Part shown: one piece after another, positions 1 to 9,908 of the stretch
Layout of the letters: the number at the start of each line of letters is the position of its first letter
Numbering within the stretch: position 1 is the stretch's first letter
Origin: Cordilura impudica
Taxonomy: Eukaryota; Arthropoda; Insecta; Diptera; Scathophagidae
Direction of reading: 5' to 3'
Assembly (NCBI GenBank): GCA_963682025.1
Contig: OY821518.1
Coordinates: forward strand, 234,753,836 to 234,817,835
DNA length: 64,000 bases
Notes under the pieces: generated by a model
Told to the model about the DNA's origin: nothing
The model's input: only the letters and a program-made list of their open reading frames with translations
Databases searched by the model: none
Translations under genes and position numbers: made by a program

Positions 1-29
1 GTGGAATATTGATTTAATATTATTTTCAT

Positions 30-1246
30 TTAATTTTGGTGATAGCCCCCCGCGTTTTGGGGGGAAATCTCGTTTTCCGAGATTTCCTGAGTTATTCTTA
101 CTCTTCCTCTATTTTGTTGTAGATTGGATTGGTTTCCGTGGTTGTGCCTTTGGTTACCTCGATGCCCATTAAAATTGTTATTGTAATTTCTTGAATTGGT
201 CTCATTATAATTTCTTGAATTGTTATTTTGATGCCGGTTTTGACCACGTCCGCGATTATTAAATCTGTTATTTTTATAGTGCTGCTTAGCATAACCACTG
301 CTCTTAAAATGAAATACAGCAGAATTTGAATTGGAAGCTTCAGTGCTAGTTTCTATGAATCTAGATACAACTTCATTAATTGAGGTGAAATTTCCTGCTT
401 TAATGATGAGTTTTACCTCCTCATTTGTAGCGTTTCGTGAGATGGCTTTAGCTGCATTTTGCTTTGTTAGTTTCTCAGCAATGCTATGTGGGTAACCTTC
501 CCGTATGTAGGCACTACTTAGTTTTTAGCAATTTCTTGTATTTCTTCCGCATACGTAGTAGCTGATTTTGATTGCTGTCTTATGTTCATTAGTTTTGAAC
601 ATAACAATTCGGATGATTCTCCCTGTATTGAAGATACTAGCTTAGACTTAATATCTTGTATTCTGTTTTCATTAGTAATCAAGTTCCTTGCTTGTCCCTT
701 CAGTTTAGTTTTTATTACTTCTATTGCTATCCCTTCATGTGTTTCTTTTATCCGATCTATTAAGGTAAGAGCGTCAAGGAAACTTTGCAACTCATTTACA
801 TTCCCATCGAATACAGGAACGATTTTTGTTGTTTTGTCCATAACATCATCCTCCGTTCGTGGCATGATGATTGTTTTAATTTCCTCAACGGTTTCTGTTT
901 GTGAGTCTTCCCTATCACTTTCGTCTGTCTCAGTAATTTCAATGTTAATTTCACAGTTTAGTGAAAGTGGTACTTTAATATTAATATGGTGTCTATGAAA
1001 TACTCTTATTAATTGATCTCTATATGTGTGAAAGATCTTATTGGCCTCTTCCTTGTGAGGTGTAGAGTATCTATCGTATTGCCCGTGTAATGCTGCTCTA
1101 ATAGCATTAAAAGTTTCTATTAAAATTTGTATGTGTTTGTCTAGTGTTTCAGTTTTTATAGGTCTATTCTGGTTAATGCATTTGTAAGATTGTTTAAATT
1201 TACTTTCAAAGGGTTCTAAATTATGTAATATGTTTTCCCATTGCAT
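30..1246 (-). pseudogene. gag: Gag of the 412/mdg1-like element, frameshifted
   Basis: Retrotransposon Gag, which would form the particle and bind the RNA genome. The first frame (1246-518, 242 aa) carries an acidic stretch around residues 100-120 followed by a capsid-like segment with VPVFDGNVNELQSFLDAL and IKTKLKGQARNLI, typical of insect gypsy-group Gag. It stops at TAA right after an A5 run (IAKN-stop). In the -1 frame the protein continues (LSSAYIREGYPHSIAEKL) from 521 to a stop at 30-32 and ends in an Asn/Arg/Gly-rich tail (NNRFNNRGRGQNRHQ), the usual basic nucleic-acid-binding end of this lineage. A single lost A in the run explains the break. Directly after the gag stop an ATG (27-29) could open pol. 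A programmed -1 shift is unlikely at this place. Confidence 0.8.
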
Positions 1247-1375
1247 ATTTTTTTTTTTATAAATTTTATTAAATCAAAAATTATTACGTTAAGATAATAG
1301 TCATAATAGAAAAATTTTCATTAAAGATAAAACTTAGTCTCTAACCTTACATATATTAATTTATTCTGGATCAGA

Positions 1376-1495
1376 TGTACTTCAGCATGTTGAATATTAT
1401 GTTGATGATGCTGCTTTAAGATGACCATGCTGCTGTTGATGATGCTGCTTTTTCTTTAAGATGACCATGCTGCTGTTGATGATTAGGCTTGATGA
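1376..1495 (-). repeat. Short tandem repeats in the retrotransposon leader
   Basis: Between gag and the small ORF lies about 120 bp with two near-copies of a unit of some 40-45 bp that on the plus strand contains TTTAAGATGACCATGCTGCT, preceded and followed by GATGATGCTGCT motifs. The unit copies are near-identical while the surrounding leader is A/T simple sequence. Untranslated leaders of some gypsy-group elements carry regulatory repeats, but no function can be assigned here. Confidence 0.6.
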
Positions 1496-1773
1496 TGATG
1501 TAGTTATAGCTGTTTTTTTTTTCAATTTTGACATTTTTTTTTTTTTTCAATTTTGAAACTTGTTTTTTTTTTTTTATATATTTTCCGTTTAATATTTTGT
1601 ATGATAATTGTACAAATAAAATAAATGATCAGTTTTTCTTTAATTTGCAGTGCATACACGTTTGTTTTAAGTTTTAATTTTCAAATATATTTTCGTTTCG
1701 TTTAAAACATAAAAGGTTTGTTGTTAATGCACGAGTTAAATAATTTAGTTTAGTTAGTTTTTTTTTTTTTTTT

Positions 1774-2058
1774 TTATATCTGTTGCTCGCGTGCGATATA
1801 TCTATTTCTGTTATTTAATGTTTTGCAGATTGATTTAATGGTATAAATCGCTGCTAGAGTAATCACTAATATTATAGTGAGGATTTCAATAAAGTTAATT
1901 TTTTCATTTTTGTCAATACTTGGTTCATTGTTCATTTTTACACTGCTGCGTATTATTTCGACTAATTCTTTGTTATCTTTGTCTTCTGTGGATTTGCCAA
2001 CCTCGTAACCCGCAACGAGTAACGGAATTGTTTGCAAAATCTTTTTCCACCACGTCAT
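1774..2058 (-). CDS. Small predicted membrane ORF upstream of gag
   Basis: A 94-codon ORF starting MTWWKKILQTIPLLVAGYE, located between the primer-binding site and gag. It has a short N-terminal hydrophobic stretch (about residues 9-18), a charged middle (about 22-55), and a clear hydrophobic helix at about residues 56-76 (IEILTIILVITLAAIY), followed by a basic tail. This would fit a single-pass membrane protein. I do not recognise its family. From memory, 412 and mdg1 have short ORFs ahead of gag; whether they are homologous to this one is not shown. It is intact although gag is broken. It could be chance, but its length, position and membrane profile argue for a real element-encoded peptide. 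Confidence 0.5.
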   Translation of the reverse strand: MTWWKKILQTIPLLVAGYEVGKSTEDKDNKELVEIIRSSVKMNNEPSIDKNEKINFIEILTIILVITLAAIYTIKSICKTLNNRNRYIAREQQI

Positions 2059-2215
2059 TGTATCTTAAGTCTGTATATTGTTGAAACTCTTTTAGTGTTT
2101 TTTTTTTCACTGAGTTTTATGTTTGTTATATATTTATTTTTTTTTTTTAAACACTTGCACTTATTTTGAACACTTGCACTAATTTTTAAACATTTGTACT
2201 TATTTGATTCACTGT

Positions 2216-2231
2216 CCTGTCACGGTCGCCA
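2216..2231 (-). other. Primer-binding site (tRNA-Arg type)
   Basis: On the minus strand the sequence TGGCGACCGTGACAGG lies directly inside the LTR end. Its complement ends in CGGTCGCCA, which matches what I recall of a fly tRNA-Arg 3' end including CCA. The adjoining LTR end reads CCGAACACAACA, ending in CA as expected. Confidence 0.75.
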
Positions 2232-2600
2232 TGTTGTGTTCGGACTTCATGGCCGAACTTTAGAAAGGAAACAAAGGTGTTTTCGTGTTGGTTTCTTGTC
2301 ATAGACTGCTTTTATTTAAATTCAAATTGTAGTTATATTAATTGGTTACAATACTAAATCTTAAAGCTAAGCAAAAAAAAGGGTAAGAGAAAATACACAA
2401 TTAGTATTAAACAATTGTTGGTAATTTGATTAGACCTTTTATATGAGGTGTTTAAACTTAAAGGTATGCCAATTTATATCACCTGATATTATGAATAATT
2501 ATGTCGACTTGTACTTTAAGTAAGTCATCAAACTATTACTCATTCATTTGTTATGTTGGCAATTTATTGAACTTTAAATGAATTACAAAACTATTACTCA
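2232..2600 (-). repeat. LTR of the 412/mdg1-like element (outer end unresolved)
   Basis: Begins (plus strand) with TGTTGTGTTCGG directly next to the primer-binding site, so it is the 3' border of the 5' LTR. On the minus strand an AATAAA-like polyadenylation signal lies at about 2310-2316. Only one LTR is in the window, so the outer border cannot be fixed by comparison. An LTR of 350-600 bp would be normal for this lineage. Confidence 0.55.
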
Positions 2601-2951
2601 TTCTCTTGGTATTTTACCATACCACGAGCAATTACATGTGGCATGTTCTCGTGTCAGAAAGCCAGTAAATTTATTCATTACTGCCAGAATAATGAAACTA
2701 AAAATATTGTTCACTCTTTTAGAATTACAATAATAGAAATATTTTGATCATTCTTATATGTGTGTTACAATAAATATTTATTTTCATTTTCATAAATAAA
2801 ACATGGTTTTTCTTTAGCAGTTTTCAATTAATATTAACAAATGCACAAACGTTTTTTTTTATATATGTAGGTATATACAGATTCTAACTAAAATAAAAAA
2901 TTCATTGATGGCAAAACAACGTTTGCCGGGTCCAGCCAGTATTTTATATAT
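2601..2951. other. Unassigned A/T-rich stretch with a possible Helitron 3' end
   Basis: No coding signal. Around 2916-2938 the sequence AACGTTTGCCGGGTCCAGCC followed by AGT resembles the 3' tip of insect Helitrons (a GCCGGGT-type tip, then CTAG and T), with CCAG in place of CTAG. This could mark an old Helitron end bordering the DINE-like copy to its right. Confidence 0.3.
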
Positions 2952-3108
2952 GTGACCTTCTCCGAGAAAACGGGCCTAGTGTGTCAAAAAACGGGTTGTG
3001 TCAAAAACTGTGGATTCTGGTACCTAAAAGGGTGTAGAAACTTTAAATGCGTTTTTTTCTCAAAACTTAATTTTCACACACTAGGTCCCTTTTCTCGGAG
3101 AAGGTCAC
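2952..3108. repeat. MITE with 33-bp terminal inverted repeats
   Basis: A 157-bp element whose ends are inverted copies: GTGACCTTCTCCGAGAAAAC at the left and its near-exact complement at the right, the match extending to about 33 bp and including GCCTAGTGTGT. It is flanked by ATAT on both sides, compatible with a 4-bp target duplication. It sits in DINE-like sequence that is uninterrupted in the copies near 17940 and 57650. No coding capacity; superfamily unknown. Confidence 0.8.
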
Positions 3109-3717
3109 ATATGTATATCCATAATAACCGCATGTTAGAAATAAATTGGTATATTATTTTATATATATAAAATTCTGCAATATTTTGTTTTAGGGAAAAT
3201 ACTTTTCTTTTGCATTAACAAACAGAGTGTGACTTTATTTTGCTCAGTGCGACTATGCCACAGTAGATGGCCCCACAATTTTGGTTCTAATTAGTTTTGC
3301 AATAGCTATTTCTATTTTAACATGAATGTCTACATTTGCAATTAGATATCAAACACAACAATGTTAAAAGTATACACAGAGCTGAGTAAAGAATAAGCAA
3401 TGTGTTTTTTTTTTTTGCTTTAAAAACAGTTCTACATAGTTATATAAAACTAGTTGATTGTGTGGCGCCTAGGCGCCCGTTTAATAATTATGAATAAAAC
3501 AGTTTAAATTTAAATACACGAAAAATTTATAATAAATTATATTTCTTTAAGTAGTAAATTGAAAATTATATTGTTACATATGCACATGTGAAAAAAGATT
3601 GTGTCTGTAGAAATTATATACATAAGTATCAAAACAGATAAGAAATATTTGGCAAAAAAGTTTTTCAATTTAGAATCTCTTGAAAAACTATATTTCGTGT
3701 GAAATATCGTTGGTCAT

Positions 3718-3936
3718 TTAATAGTTTTCCTTGCTGTGGGTTCGATTGAATACGTATCTTAACTTGGCTTGCAACTTTTGATCGTGAGCCTTGTTTATGG
3801 TTATTGCGTATGCAGGAATTACTGGAAACTGGCGGCGTTTTAATATGAAAGGTAATGTGGTGTCGGTTGGGGCGACATCAATCCTAGGAATTAGAACCGT
3901 ATCATTTTGGTCAGCGTTACAGAATTTGTCAGTCAC
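3718..3936 (-). pseudogene. Helitron helicase C-terminal fragment
   Basis: Remnant of the Pif1-type helicase of the Helitron Rep/helicase protein. The visible block is VLIPRIDVAPTDTTLPFILK followed by RRQFPVIPAYAITINKA, the well-known segment before the last helicase motifs. Compared with the copy at 26884-27205 it has lost roughly 30 codons containing GQSFDYLALF and HGQLYVALSQ, so the remaining end is joined out of context. No Rep domain or earlier helicase motifs are present, so it is not functional. Confidence 0.8.
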
Positions 3937-3970
3937 TGAGTCAGCGATCAGCGTAAATATATTTAAGATA

Positions 3971-4156
3971 TTACCCGGCCTTCACACGTTAAATTTTTGG
4001 CTTTCAGGTTTTAGTGCACCACTTTTTTACTCTTTTTTACTAAACAATCATACGTTTCAATTCTCTCTTTCAATTTTTCAATGGGACTGTTGCTTAACAA
4101 TTTTTTGACTATTGGATGTATGATCATTTTCACTTGAACATGGGAAGGCCGGGTAA
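3971..4156. repeat. 186-bp block with TTACCCGGCCTTC inverted ends
   Basis: Left end TTACCCGGCCTTC at 3971 and its exact inverse GAAGGCCGGGTAA ending at 4156 enclose non-coding sequence. It abuts the inner Helitron 5' end in both composite Helitrons (second copy about 26623-26810). It is probably a MITE that became part of the composite, or the captured edge of one. Confidence 0.55.
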
Positions 4157-4198
4157 AGTGAGGAGATTGGAGATTCCCAAAATTATTAAAATTTAATA

Positions 4199-4821
4199 CA
4201 ATGGAGTTCGGTTATAACGCACCCTGGTTGTAATAAATTTTTGTTTATAGCGAAGAATTTCTTCGGTCCCAAGAGTTTTAATCACATTTTTCATACAAAT
4301 TGCTTCTCTTTTAGCGAACAGTGGTTATATCAAACTTTTGACTTTAACAAACAAATTTTTTTTCCATTTCAGAATTTTCGTATATTTTATATATTTAAAA
4401 AAAATTAATTTCAATTTAATTTAATTTTACTTTCATTTAATTTTAATACAAAACGAAAACTTTGATTTTCAAATGAATTTTCGTAAAAGTTTGCCAGTAG
4501 CCAACCTTTGCTTTGTACTTTCTGCTTCTATACATAAGGAGTTTTTCATATTATATGATTTTAAAAAAATATTTTAGTTTGATAGAAACTCGGTAATTTT
4601 AGTCTTATTAAGACAGACAATTAATATGTATCTTTTTAGTAATTTAATTTATGTTTCATAACTTTATAAAATGCCCCAAAATAAATAAACTTATTCAACT
4701 AAAAAACTTTTTAAACCTTCCGGACAAATCAAAAAAATAATACGGTTATAACGAACTTAGTCTATAGGAACTAATTTGGCCGGTCCCGCCGAGTTCGCTA
4801 TAACCTAACACCATTTTATTG
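4199..4821. repeat. pogo-like MITE in composite Helitron H1
   Basis: Ends read CAATGGAGTTCGGTTATAAC on the left and the inverse type GCTATAACC...CCATTTTATTG on the right, flanked by TA. Terminal repeats with GTTATAACG and a TA target are typical of pogo/Tc1-mariner-derived MITEs. Additional GTTATAACGAACT copies lie just inside the right end. No transposase is encoded. The second copy is at 25936-26580, so insertion preceded amplification of the composite Helitron. Confidence 0.7.
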
Positions 4822-7800
4822 TAGAAAAATAGAATAGCATAGAAAAAAAAAAACGTTTTAGAGCAAGGATCCTAAAGGTTTCTTAAGGGGGGTAAGGTTT
4901 TAAAAGTTAAAAAAGTAGAATTTTCATAATTCTTTTTTGAAGATATGAATAATGTTGGATTAGTTATTTCATATATACGTTATAACATTATATTTGAAGA
5001 ATCTTTGAAAAAAATTTCAATTTAAAATTTCAATAAATAAGTCTGTGACAGCGAATCTCCGGAGGCGTTGTTGTTTTGCGGTGAACATCATTACTCGTTA
5101 CCGGATCATGCGAAATAAAAAAATCGAAACGCGTTTCAAAGGTGACATGTTTCCTGTGGTAGTGCCGAAGAGTTTTTTAAATTTTTTTTTTTTTTTTTTT
5201 TTGGCAGCATTTTGAAGTGAAAAACGATTTTTGCTATATAATTTCGGGAATTTGTTGTTAAAAAATGGGAAAGAAAATGGAATTAAAAAAAAAACCCTTC
5301 GTGGTTATGTGATGATTTATGTGTCGATATAGTGTCTAAAATTTCAAAAGAATCGGTCAAGTAGATTTTGAGTTATGATGTTGACGGACTTCGAATTTAT
5401 ATACTATGATTTATGTACTATATACCGTATGAGGCCGGTCGCTGAAAACGCTGTATCTTCTTAAGTTTTGCTCTGATTAATTTAAAATTTTGACACAACA
5501 CTCTGGATATGTTGTGCATTCAGAAAGAGAAATGCAAAAAAAGGTTTTAAAACCTACCACCCCTTAAGGAAGTGTAAAACCAATACACCTACAAAAAAGA
5601 GAAAAAATATTTCATATGTCATCATAAATGTGAACTGTAAAAAGCGAACATTTTTTCCAGTTATCTATAAATCCAAAAAAAGGAAAAAATTAGGGCGTAT
5701 TAGATTAACTTAAAAAACAAAATTATTGTTCCAAATCGCCTTTAATTCTTCTATGATAATTTCAATAAATTATTCAAATTAAAATCTTAAATATACCTAT
5801 TCACGTAATTTATGTTTGTCTAAATTTTTTGAAAGCAAATTATGCAAAAATTAATATTATGAGTGAAAAAAAATTATTTTCCCACCTCTCTTCAAAATTA
5901 CAATGTAATTTAATTAAGCAAAGTCAGAATAATTTTAATTTTAAACTTAATATTGCACTATTTTTTCAAGTGCTTTTCAATACAGAGCTTTAAACGAAAT
6001 CATACGTTGAACAACAACAAAATCCACATTGAAGATCTCTTTTTTTTTCTCAAATATTTATCAAAAAAAGCATACTCTTTGGTAAGTAAGTAAGAGAAAC
6101 GGTAAAGTTTAGTTTGATAAAAAAAAATATGTATGCGTATCGGACGACGTTAAATGAGAAAAATAAAAATGTTTAAAATTTCCTTCATTACTTTTTTTGC
6201 AGAATTTTTTTATTGTCCAACAAAGGGAATTTAAAGAAGAATTTGAATAGATATTAGTTTTTTGATGCATTTTTTGTGTTCATCTTATTAAATATGTAAC
6301 ACAAAATCTGCATATGTAGTGCTATTGTCGTTAGCAGTGCTGCTAATTTTGACAACTTATTTTAATTTCGACGATTTTTCAATTTGTTAAAATGATTTGT
6401 TAAATTTGTTAAAATGATGATTGAAGACTTTAAATTTTCAGTAGTATAAAAATTGGGATTTCAAGGGTTAATAATTAATGGGTTGTAAATCGAAAATTGA
6501 TAGTTTTAGTTCAGTGTAAATGTAAATTACAAAATATGTATAGATTTAATTCTGGGTCAAGTCGTTTCAAAACGGAAACACCTTGAATAGCATCTCCATT
6601 TAAGATTTAAGTTTTAATTACGGCTATACTTTAAACCTATATTATATGTTTCAGCTATAGATACATATCAATAAAATTATTTAGTTGATTGCTGTGTTAA
6701 ATTTTTTTCGTTGAAATTTCACCACTAATACATATTTATATATAGAAATAACCAATGCTGTAATAATATTCGTAATATGAGTGATATAAAAAAATTTTAT
6801 TGCTTCCTTTTGTAATATTTTTTCGAGTTTTATAAGCGGTAAAATTTTCTTGTCAATTTCTTGTTTTAAAAATGACAATTTTGGCGATTTAGTTTCCAAA
6901 ATTGTAGATTTTCATAAGATTTTATTAGCAGCACTGGTCGGTAACAAAGAAGAAAGTTGTGTGTGGGTTTGTATAAAATGAGAAAGATTAAATTTTGTTT
7001 GTGTATTTCCCATAGCTTTGTAGGGAGTGCTATGTGTGTGTATTATTTCAGCGTTACAGAATCAGTCAGTCAGTCAGTGAGTCAGGGATCAGCGTAAATA
7101 TATATAAGAAAATTATTATTCTGCTTTATCTATAAAATGTCTGATTGCGATTACATATAATTTTTAAAAATTGTTTATGATTACTAAAGCATTATTCACA
7201 TATATGCAAAATTGAACTTTTTAAATTTTCCATTCAAATTTAAGAAAGTATAAAAAATATTGTAAAAACTGGAATTCAGATTTCCAATTATAAATTAGAA
7301 AATATCAATTGAATTTCAGAAAATCATATTAAAACGTCGGAAATATTAACTTGAAATTTAGAAGACATCAATTGAATTTTAAAAATAAAAATTTTATTCT
7401 TTAAACACAAATTGAAATTCAAAAAACACCAAATATGTATGTTTACATTTAAAAATGTTTACATTTAAGAAAAAATATTGCCATTCAGGAGACATTAATA
7501 GCATTTCAGAATAAGAAAACATTAATTTAAATTCAATGAATTTTAGAAAACCTCAAATGATATTTAAGAATTGCGAACATAAAAATTGTTACATAAATAA
7601 AGCGCAATTTGATGAGAATGTTATTTAAGTATTATTTTTCACAATTTTTTGGATGAAAATTTGAAGTTATTCAGAAAATAAAGATAACAAATTATTTTAA
7701 TTAAAATTGTTGGGGTGTTTGGTTTTTTGCGTTTGGCATCCCTAATTTGAACCAGTGTTCATGATGACTTCAAAATTTGACTTCATGGTAGGCAAAGTCA

Positions 7801-8639
7801 AACATAAAAAATTTAAGTTCGATAATAAATCCCAGGTAGTAGTATTTGGAGTCAATAAACGAAAATATATTTTATTATCATCATTTAATTCATAGTTGGC
7901 ATCACTGGGTTAGATTTTGTATTTTATTGTGTTATTTTGTGTTACCACAAAATCTAATAGTGAAAACTACCTTTTAATATGTAAAAAAAAAAATTTAATC
8001 TCTATGTTTTCCAAATATGGCAATATTTTAACAAAAAAAAATTGAGAGAGCTTTTTTGGTTATTATTTTGTTACTTCATCCAAGCTATACGGCTGCTATA
8101 AAGAATTATTTGGTCAGTTAAAAGAAACTATACAGCCATCTCCAATTAAGACGATTTAACGCATATAGCCACCCTAAACATCCACTACCTTCGCAATGGA
8201 GGTTAGGGCGAGCTATTTAATTTGCAAAAACTTAAACTAAATTAAACGAGAGGTTATGTCATATAACCGGAAACGCATGAATATACGTAGGTATATAAGC
8301 AAAATGCATGCCGATCAGCAATCACGATAACCAAAAAGCAACACTGAAACGTGTTTTCTTTTATCCGAAATAATAGAAAAGACGAAAACGATCTTTCCTC
8401 GTTGGAGAGCGAATTAATAATGTGACAGAGCTATATAGACCAACTCTTGAAATGAACAAAAATCATCTGTTAAGCGGATCAACCCAAAGAATTTGCTGAA
8501 ATAATTTTGTATTAAGTTTAATAAATTATTTACTTTTTAAAAAATTTCGTTTACATTTATTATCAATACTCAAACCGAGGTGGAGGGTATCAACGATTCG
8601 ACACAGCCGAATTTAACACTCTTACTTGTTAAAGATCAA

Positions 8640-9335
8640 TTCGATTACGTGTTTTACACGCGTGGCCCCTCCAATATAAAATGACTGTAAAGTGAATATA
8701 AAATGAAATATAAAAGGGAAAGTAACGCGAATTTTGTGATTTCACAGGTTGTTAGTAGAATCAGTAGGAATTTCACATCCCATATGAAGTAACTATTCAA
8801 TATCACATGTCTCGAGTACTACGATAGGGAAAGTTTTGCAAATTTGTGTGAGATAATCTTTTATTACCATGCCGAAAATAGGAGCGATCGGATAAGTGGT
8901 CGTGCTACTCCCATACCAAGTACATTTGTAATAAAGGGAAAGTAACAATTCTTTATGTGAGCTTACAGGTTGCACTCTGGGGGGTGAAAGTACTAGGACA
9001 GTGTTGTAAAACCTCCAAAGGGCTCGGTAATAAAGACAGTTTAACCTGAGAATGCCAAATCCTTTGGCCTATTGTTTTAACCCTTACTTCGGGTTTCTTA
9101 CCCCCCAGACAATAACTCTGAAAATATTCCACAGTATTATTAGCCGTGCTGAAAATGGGCGGAATCGCAACAGTAGGCGTGGCACTTCCCGTGCCAAATA
9201 ATTATTGAATATAATATGTTGTGAGACCTAGGCAAGTGATTTATTTCATCGATAAAAGAACAAACATTAATTTTTGAAAAAGAAGGCTCTGGTGGCACTG
9301 TCAAAACATTTTTTATTACCCTCATCTTGGCTAAA
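8640..9335 (+). repeat. Degenerate GGGCGTGG minisatellite with a small inverted-repeat insert
   Basis: Diverged units related to the 140-bp minisatellite at 14032-14900: each has a GGCGTGGCAC-type box, CCATACAAAGTA-like sequence, a CTCGAGTACT motif and TTTTGCAAATTTGTGTGAG. Units are visible near 8660, 8770-8900 and 9170. Between 8976 and 9109 an insert is bounded by CTGGGGGGT and its inverse ACCCCCCAG, probably a small MITE. No reading frame here looks coding. Confidence 0.5.
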
Positions 9336-9600
9336 ATACATTCTCAAGAAGAGATGGCTTTGGTCATCGTTAGATATTGATATTGTTATTGACGGAATAA
9401 TTGCTCATTACTTAAATTACCGTTAAATATGCAGACAAATTAAAATGCAGTGTTAAATATTAAATCGCATTCAGATATTGTTAATGCACAATGACACATA
9501 ATCACTCATTAGATATTTTAATTCGTACGTTGAAATATTTGAAAGGCAACGACAGACAGTTTGGTAGTACTCTCATTTGGTTGTCGGGATAACATCAATA
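9336..9600. other. Unassigned sequence upstream of the helicase remnant
   Basis: A/T-rich DNA with no clear repeat or coding signal. It may be a highly degenerate upstream part of the Helitron helicase that follows, since the reading direction and spacing would fit, but no motif survives. Confidence 0.3.
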
Positions 9601-9603
9601 TAA

Positions 9604-9885
9604 TAATCATCGATGGCTGAGCGAAAGGGCAGTTTTAGTAGCAAAAAATGTTGAAGTCGATATCATGAATATCTACAATAAAAGCATTTTGGGTATCTCC
9701 GTTATATCAATCATGTCATTTGATACTGTGCTAGAAGAAGATGAATTGAATTTTCCAATTGAATTTTTAAATTCACCAATCATTTTGCTTCGAAATCTAA
9801 ATACACAATATTATGTAATGGAACGTGCTACATTCTCAAGAAAATATTGGGTAACATTATTGAATTGACAATTTTCAATGGCAAG
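9604..9885 (+). pseudogene. Helitron helicase internal fragment
   Basis: Read in the plus direction this encodes RWLSERAVLVAKNVEVDIMN, then IMSFDTVLEEDELNFPIEFL, SPIILLRNLN, and after a +1/-1 frame change ILKKILGNIIELTIFNGKFK. These match, in order, consecutive segments of the Helitron Pif1-like helicase (SERAIL.PKN, EFLNS, PIILLRNL, IFNGKFKG) as I know the family. The stretch between EFLN and SPIILL is shortened. The frame ends in a stop just before the hairpin-ended element at 9909. It is the part of the protein immediately upstream of the fragment seen at 3718-3936, but on the other strand and therefore from another copy. Confidence 0.75.
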
Positions 9886-9908
9886 TTTAAAGGAATCAAA
9901 TAATTATT

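Larger units (their letters stand above)
1..2600 (-). mobile_element. 412/mdg1-like LTR retrotransposon, 5' part
   Basis: Ty3/gypsy-group LTR retrotransposon read on the minus strand and cut by the left window edge. In element order it shows an LTR, a primer-binding site matching a tRNA-Arg 3' end (2216-2231), a small ORF (1774-2058), a leader with short repeats, and gag (30-1246). Pol would lie beyond base 1. The tRNA-Arg primer and the extra small ORF before gag are, from memory, features of the 412/mdg1 lineage; the Gag shape also fits. The outer LTR end is not resolved, so the right limit is approximate. A frameshift in gag shows this copy is probably not active. Confidence 0.75.
3450..7109 (-). 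mobile_element. Composite Helitron, copy H1
   Basis: Read on the minus strand it starts TCTTATATATATTTACGCTG at 7109 and ends with a GGCGCCTAGGCGCC palindrome, then CACAATCAACTAG at 3450, with T following. TC at the 5' end, and a hairpin plus CTAG at the 3' end, are canonical Helitron termini. A second, internal copy of the 5' terminus lies at 3968, so the last 519 bp form a small Helitron inside the larger one. It carries a helicase C-terminal remnant, a pogo-like MITE and a 186-bp TIR block. It lies inside DINE-like copy 1, whose relatives near 18361 and 58060 show the uninterrupted site. The same composite occurs at 22856-27335. Confidence 0.85.
3109..8628 (+). mobile_element. DINE-like (Helentron-derived) element, copy 1, interrupted
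   Basis: Aligns by eye with the copies at 17646-20086 and 56757-63916. Shared landmarks are a block with ATGCCACAGTAGATGG (near 3255), TATTATTCTGCTTTA after the inserted Helitron (near 7115), degenerate AATTGAATTTCAGAAAA motifs (7300-7560), and a 3' end with a GATTCG-ACA-CAGCCGAAT hairpin-like pair followed by CTTACTTG at 8628. Its left part is lost or replaced. The composite Helitron 3450-7109 splits it. No protein is encoded; it is a non-autonomous element. Confidence 0.75.
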
